A stretch of 64,000 nucleotides of DNA from positions 1-64,000 of the forward strand of contig NZ_BCVE01000018.1 of NCBI RefSeq assembly GCF_001591585.1, given 5' to 3'. A program made the translations under genes and the position numbers. Within the stretch, counting starts at the first letter, position 1; every line of letters starts with the position of its first letter. This document shows positions 61,973-64,000 of the stretch, one piece after another. Below the pieces are notes generated by a model, which saw only the letters and a program-made list of their open reading frames with translations, was not told the origin of the DNA and did no database searches. The stretch is from Niallia circulans NBRC 13626 (GTDB lineage Bacteria > Bacillota > Bacilli > Bacillales > Cytobacillaceae).

Positions 61973-62665
61973 ATGATGAAAAAGATTCTAATTGTGGAAG
62001 ATGAACTAGCAATTTCTATGGTTTTAGGAGCATATTTAGAAAATGCAGGCTATGATGTAGATTATGCTTATAATGGAGAAGAGGCTTTACAGAAGCTAGA
62101 GGAAGAAACTCCTGCCCTTATTCTATTAGATATTATGATGCCATATGTAGATGGCTGGAGCGTTCTTTCGTTTATTCGTAAGAAATCGGCATGTCCTGTT
62201 ATTATGCTTACAGCTTTATCAGATACAGAGCAAAAACTAAAAGGGTTTGAAAATGGAGCGGATGATTATATTACCAAGCCGTTTGTAGGGGAGGAAGTCA
62301 TCGCCCGTGTCCAAGCGGTACTAAGAAGATCCTCCCATTATCAAGAAGATGAGCGAGTGAAATACTATGGCGATTTAAAAATAAATTATGTCTCCCATCA
62401 AGTTTTTCTTAATGGAATTGAGGTTCCCTTCACTCCGCGAGATCTTTCTGTCTTTCTCTTTTTAGCAAGCAATCCAAATCAAACATTTACAAGGGATCAG
62501 CTTCTGGATCATGTATGGGGAAATGACTATGATGGAAGTGATCGGGCGGTTGATCTAGCGATTAAAAGAATAAGGAAATTATTAAATGGGTGGGATCCAA
62601 AAGATGGAGAAATTAAAACATTACGCGGATTGGGCTATCAATTTTATATTCAGGAAAAACAATAA
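61973..62665 (+). CDS. OmpR-family response regulator
   Basis: A 230-aa protein. The receiver domain has IVEDELAIS, the phospho-acceptor Asp in LLDIMMPYVDGW, Thr in MLTALSD and Lys in ITKPF. The winged-helix domain (about 130-228) ends LRGLGYQF. ATG 61973 is followed directly by a second ATG (61976), which has better spacing to AAGGA. It is paired with the following histidine kinase; the efflux operon just upstream is a likely target. No bound site is recognised. Confidence 0.92.
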   Translation: MMKKILIVEDELAISMVLGAYLENAGYDVDYAYNGEEALQKLEEETPALILLDIMMPYVDGWSVLSFIRKKSACPVIMLTALSDTEQKLKGFENGADDYITKPFVGEEVIARVQAVLRRSSHYQEDERVKYYGDLKINYVSHQVFLNGIEVPFTPRDLSVFLFLASNPNQTFTRDQLLDHVWGNDYDGSDRAVDLAIKRIRKLLNGWDPKDGEIKTLRGLGYQFYIQEKQ

Positions 62666-62705
62666 AGAAAAAACGCCTCTTCTATATTATTGGACAAAAA
62701 GATAT

Positions 62706-64000
62706 TTGCTGACATTATGTGGAGGTCTTTTGATTATCGGGATTATTTCAATTTTGTGGATTCGCCATAATGCTTTGGAAAATCGCTTAGAATTAACAAA
62801 ATTAGTTGCCCAGGAAATAGCGGAGCATGCTAATGAAATGGTAGAAGGCAGATTGAAGGATATTCGTCTGCCATTTTTGCAGGATAGACAGAAGTTTATC
62901 AATGAAGGGCAGCCATTAGATGTTTTTCTAAAAGATGCTGCCGGTAATATACGCTCTATGAATCAGAACTTCCCACCAGACTCTCGCGAAAAACAGCAGC
63001 TAATTGAGTCTTTGCCCTTAGTCAGTGAATTAACGATTAAAAAGGTCACACTCTGGAATAATCAAAAAGCATCAGTTGTCATAGCACCTATTAGTAAGGA
63101 TGGGACGCCAACAGGTTCAGTCTATATTATTCAGCCGCATAATCAGCTGCAGCATTTAAATAAGGAAGAATATCAATTACTGGGATTATTGCTTCTTAGT
63201 TTGGCGCTTCTAGGTTGGTTCGTTATTTATTCTTTATCTAAAAAGATGGCAAAGCCGGTTGAAGAGGTTGCCAACGCTGCTCAACAATTAATGAATGGTA
63301 ACTATCACATTACATTAAATGAAGAAGTGCAGGAAAAAGAGTTATACCAATTGATGCTGTCTTTTAACGAAATGACTAAGCGGCTCTATGCATTGGAAAG
63401 TTTACGGACACAATTGCTCGCAGGAGTTACCCATGAATTAAAAACACCGATCACCTCTATCAGTGCTTTAATTCAAGCTGTCAATGACAATGTCATTCCA
63501 GAAAAGAAGAAAAGCCAATTTTTATCGATGAGTTTAAAGGAAGCTGGCAGACTGCAAAGCATGGTAGAGGATTTACTAGATTTTAATAGCTTTAGTGCTG
63601 GTTCAATTAAAGTGAATAAGGAAAAGCTGAATGTACAGGCGACTTTAAAAGAAATTATTTATCAATGGGAAATTGTCCATATGGAGTCTTTGTCCTCTGC
63701 GAAACTTACCTTTATAAATCCAGAAAAGCCGATTTTTACCATGCTTGATAGTGTTCGTTTTCAACAAATTATCGTAAATTTATTAAATAATAGCATACAT
63801 GCAATCAAGGGGAAGCAGGGTGGAAAAATAACAATCCGTTTAACCCATGATAATCAGAACATCAAAATTTTAGTAGAAGATAATGGCTATGGCATACCAG
63901 AAGAAGAACAGGCTTATATTTTTGAACGATTTTATCGAGGGAAAAATAAGAAAGATATCGAGCGTGGTCTCGGCTTAGGATTGCCATATAGTCTTCTCCT
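62706..64000 (+). CDS. Sensor histidine kinase, cut by the window end
   Basis: The frame runs to the window edge, giving at least 431 residues. TM1 (LTLCGGLLIIGIISILWI), an extracellular domain (about 25-150), TM2 (LLGLLLLSLALLGWFVIYSL), HAMP, the H-box GVTHELKTPIT, the N-box LLNNSIHAI, DNGYGIP and the start of the G2 box GLGLGLP are visible. The frame is open back to 62616 and would add a natural-looking N-terminus (KTPLLYYWTKRY), but no ATG, GTG or TTG occurs there. TTG 62706 is the first standard start, without a good ribosome site. It partners the response regulator. Confidence 0.85.
   Translation, partial: MLTLCGGLLIIGIISILWIRHNALENRLELTKLVAQEIAEHANEMVEGRLKDIRLPFLQDRQKFINEGQPLDVFLKDAAGNIRSMNQNFPPDSREKQQLIESLPLVSELTIKKVTLWNNQKASVVIAPISKDGTPTGSVYIIQPHNQLQHLNKEEYQLLGLLLLSLALLGWFVIYSLSKKMAKPVEEVANAAQQLMNGNYHITLNEEVQEKELYQLMLSFNEMTKRLYALESLRTQLLAGVTHELKTPITSISALIQAVNDNVIPEKKKSQFLSMSLKEAGRLQSMVEDLLDFNSFSAGSIKVNKEKLNVQATLKEIIYQWEIVHMESLSSAKLTFINPEKPIFTMLDSVRFQQIIVNLLNNSIHAIKGKQGGKITIRLTHDNQNIKILVEDNGYGIPEEEQAYIFERFYRGKNKKDIERGLGLGLPYSLL

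Overview
The window looks like a chromosomal segment of a low-GC, spore-forming Bacillaceae bacterium. The genus is not proven; a Niallia or Bacillus circulans-type relative is a guess. The reasons are AT-rich DNA, strong AGGAGG-type ribosome binding sites, B. subtilis-like gene sets (vmlR, ydjGHI, xpaC-telA, nrdIEF, queT), and SigD, ECF/SigW, GlnR/TnrA, NrdR and cre-type sites. It is ordinary host chromosome: no phage, plasmid or CRISPR. The only complete mobile element is one IS256-family insertion.

Layout. 1-382: a tandem repeat array running up to an MFS gene. 1.6-5.3 kb: a solitary fabF divergent from an XRE regulator, then a QorB-like reductase divergent from an HxlR regulator. 5.3-9.6 kb: a polar amino-acid/glutamine ABC system with a GlnR/TnrA-like box, then the ribosome-protection factor vmlR behind a leader attenuator. 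9.6-14.9 kb: LD-carboxypeptidase, a Cho/UvrC-like nuclease, a GNAT protein, a CueP copper protein, and a PAS-GGDEF diguanylate cyclase behind a c-di-GMP riboswitch. 15-23.1 kb: selO, ydjG-ydjH-ydjI envelope-stress genes, a MarR/MATE drug-efflux pair with three matching operators, and corA behind a Pro/Glu-rich leader ORF that overlaps an RNA switch. 23.1-31.4 kb: sugar-polymer genes (AraC, GH42 beta-galactosidase, ArsR-like regulator, GH51 arabinofuranosidase) around a palindromic repeat array split by the IS256 copy. 31.9-35.5 kb: nrdI-nrdE-nrdF. 35.7-37.6 kb: an ECF sigma/anti-sigma cassette. 37.7-46 kb: a heterodimeric ABC exporter, a threonine-aldolase-like enzyme, GNAT proteins and a fused peptide-permease. 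46-55 kb: a SigD-type chemoreceptor, an MFS pump, a 45-aa protein, a gene fragment, an unknown 426-aa protein, and a LytS/LytT pair next to an OFA-family transporter. 55.5-64 kb: xpaC-telA from an exact SigW promoter, queT with a preQ1 riboswitch, a MacAB/YknXYZ-type efflux operon, and a response regulator with a histidine kinase cut by the window edge.

RNA-level control is the most notable theme. At least four cis-acting RNA devices can be read directly: the vmlR attenuator, the c-di-GMP riboswitch, the corA leader and the preQ1 riboswitch. The corA leader is the best candidate for something undescribed. It is a 42-codon ORF with three Glu-Pro codon pairs, followed by two mutually exclusive helices, one of which buries the corA Shine-Dalgarno. 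This resembles in logic, but not in sequence, the enterobacterial mgtL magnesium leader.
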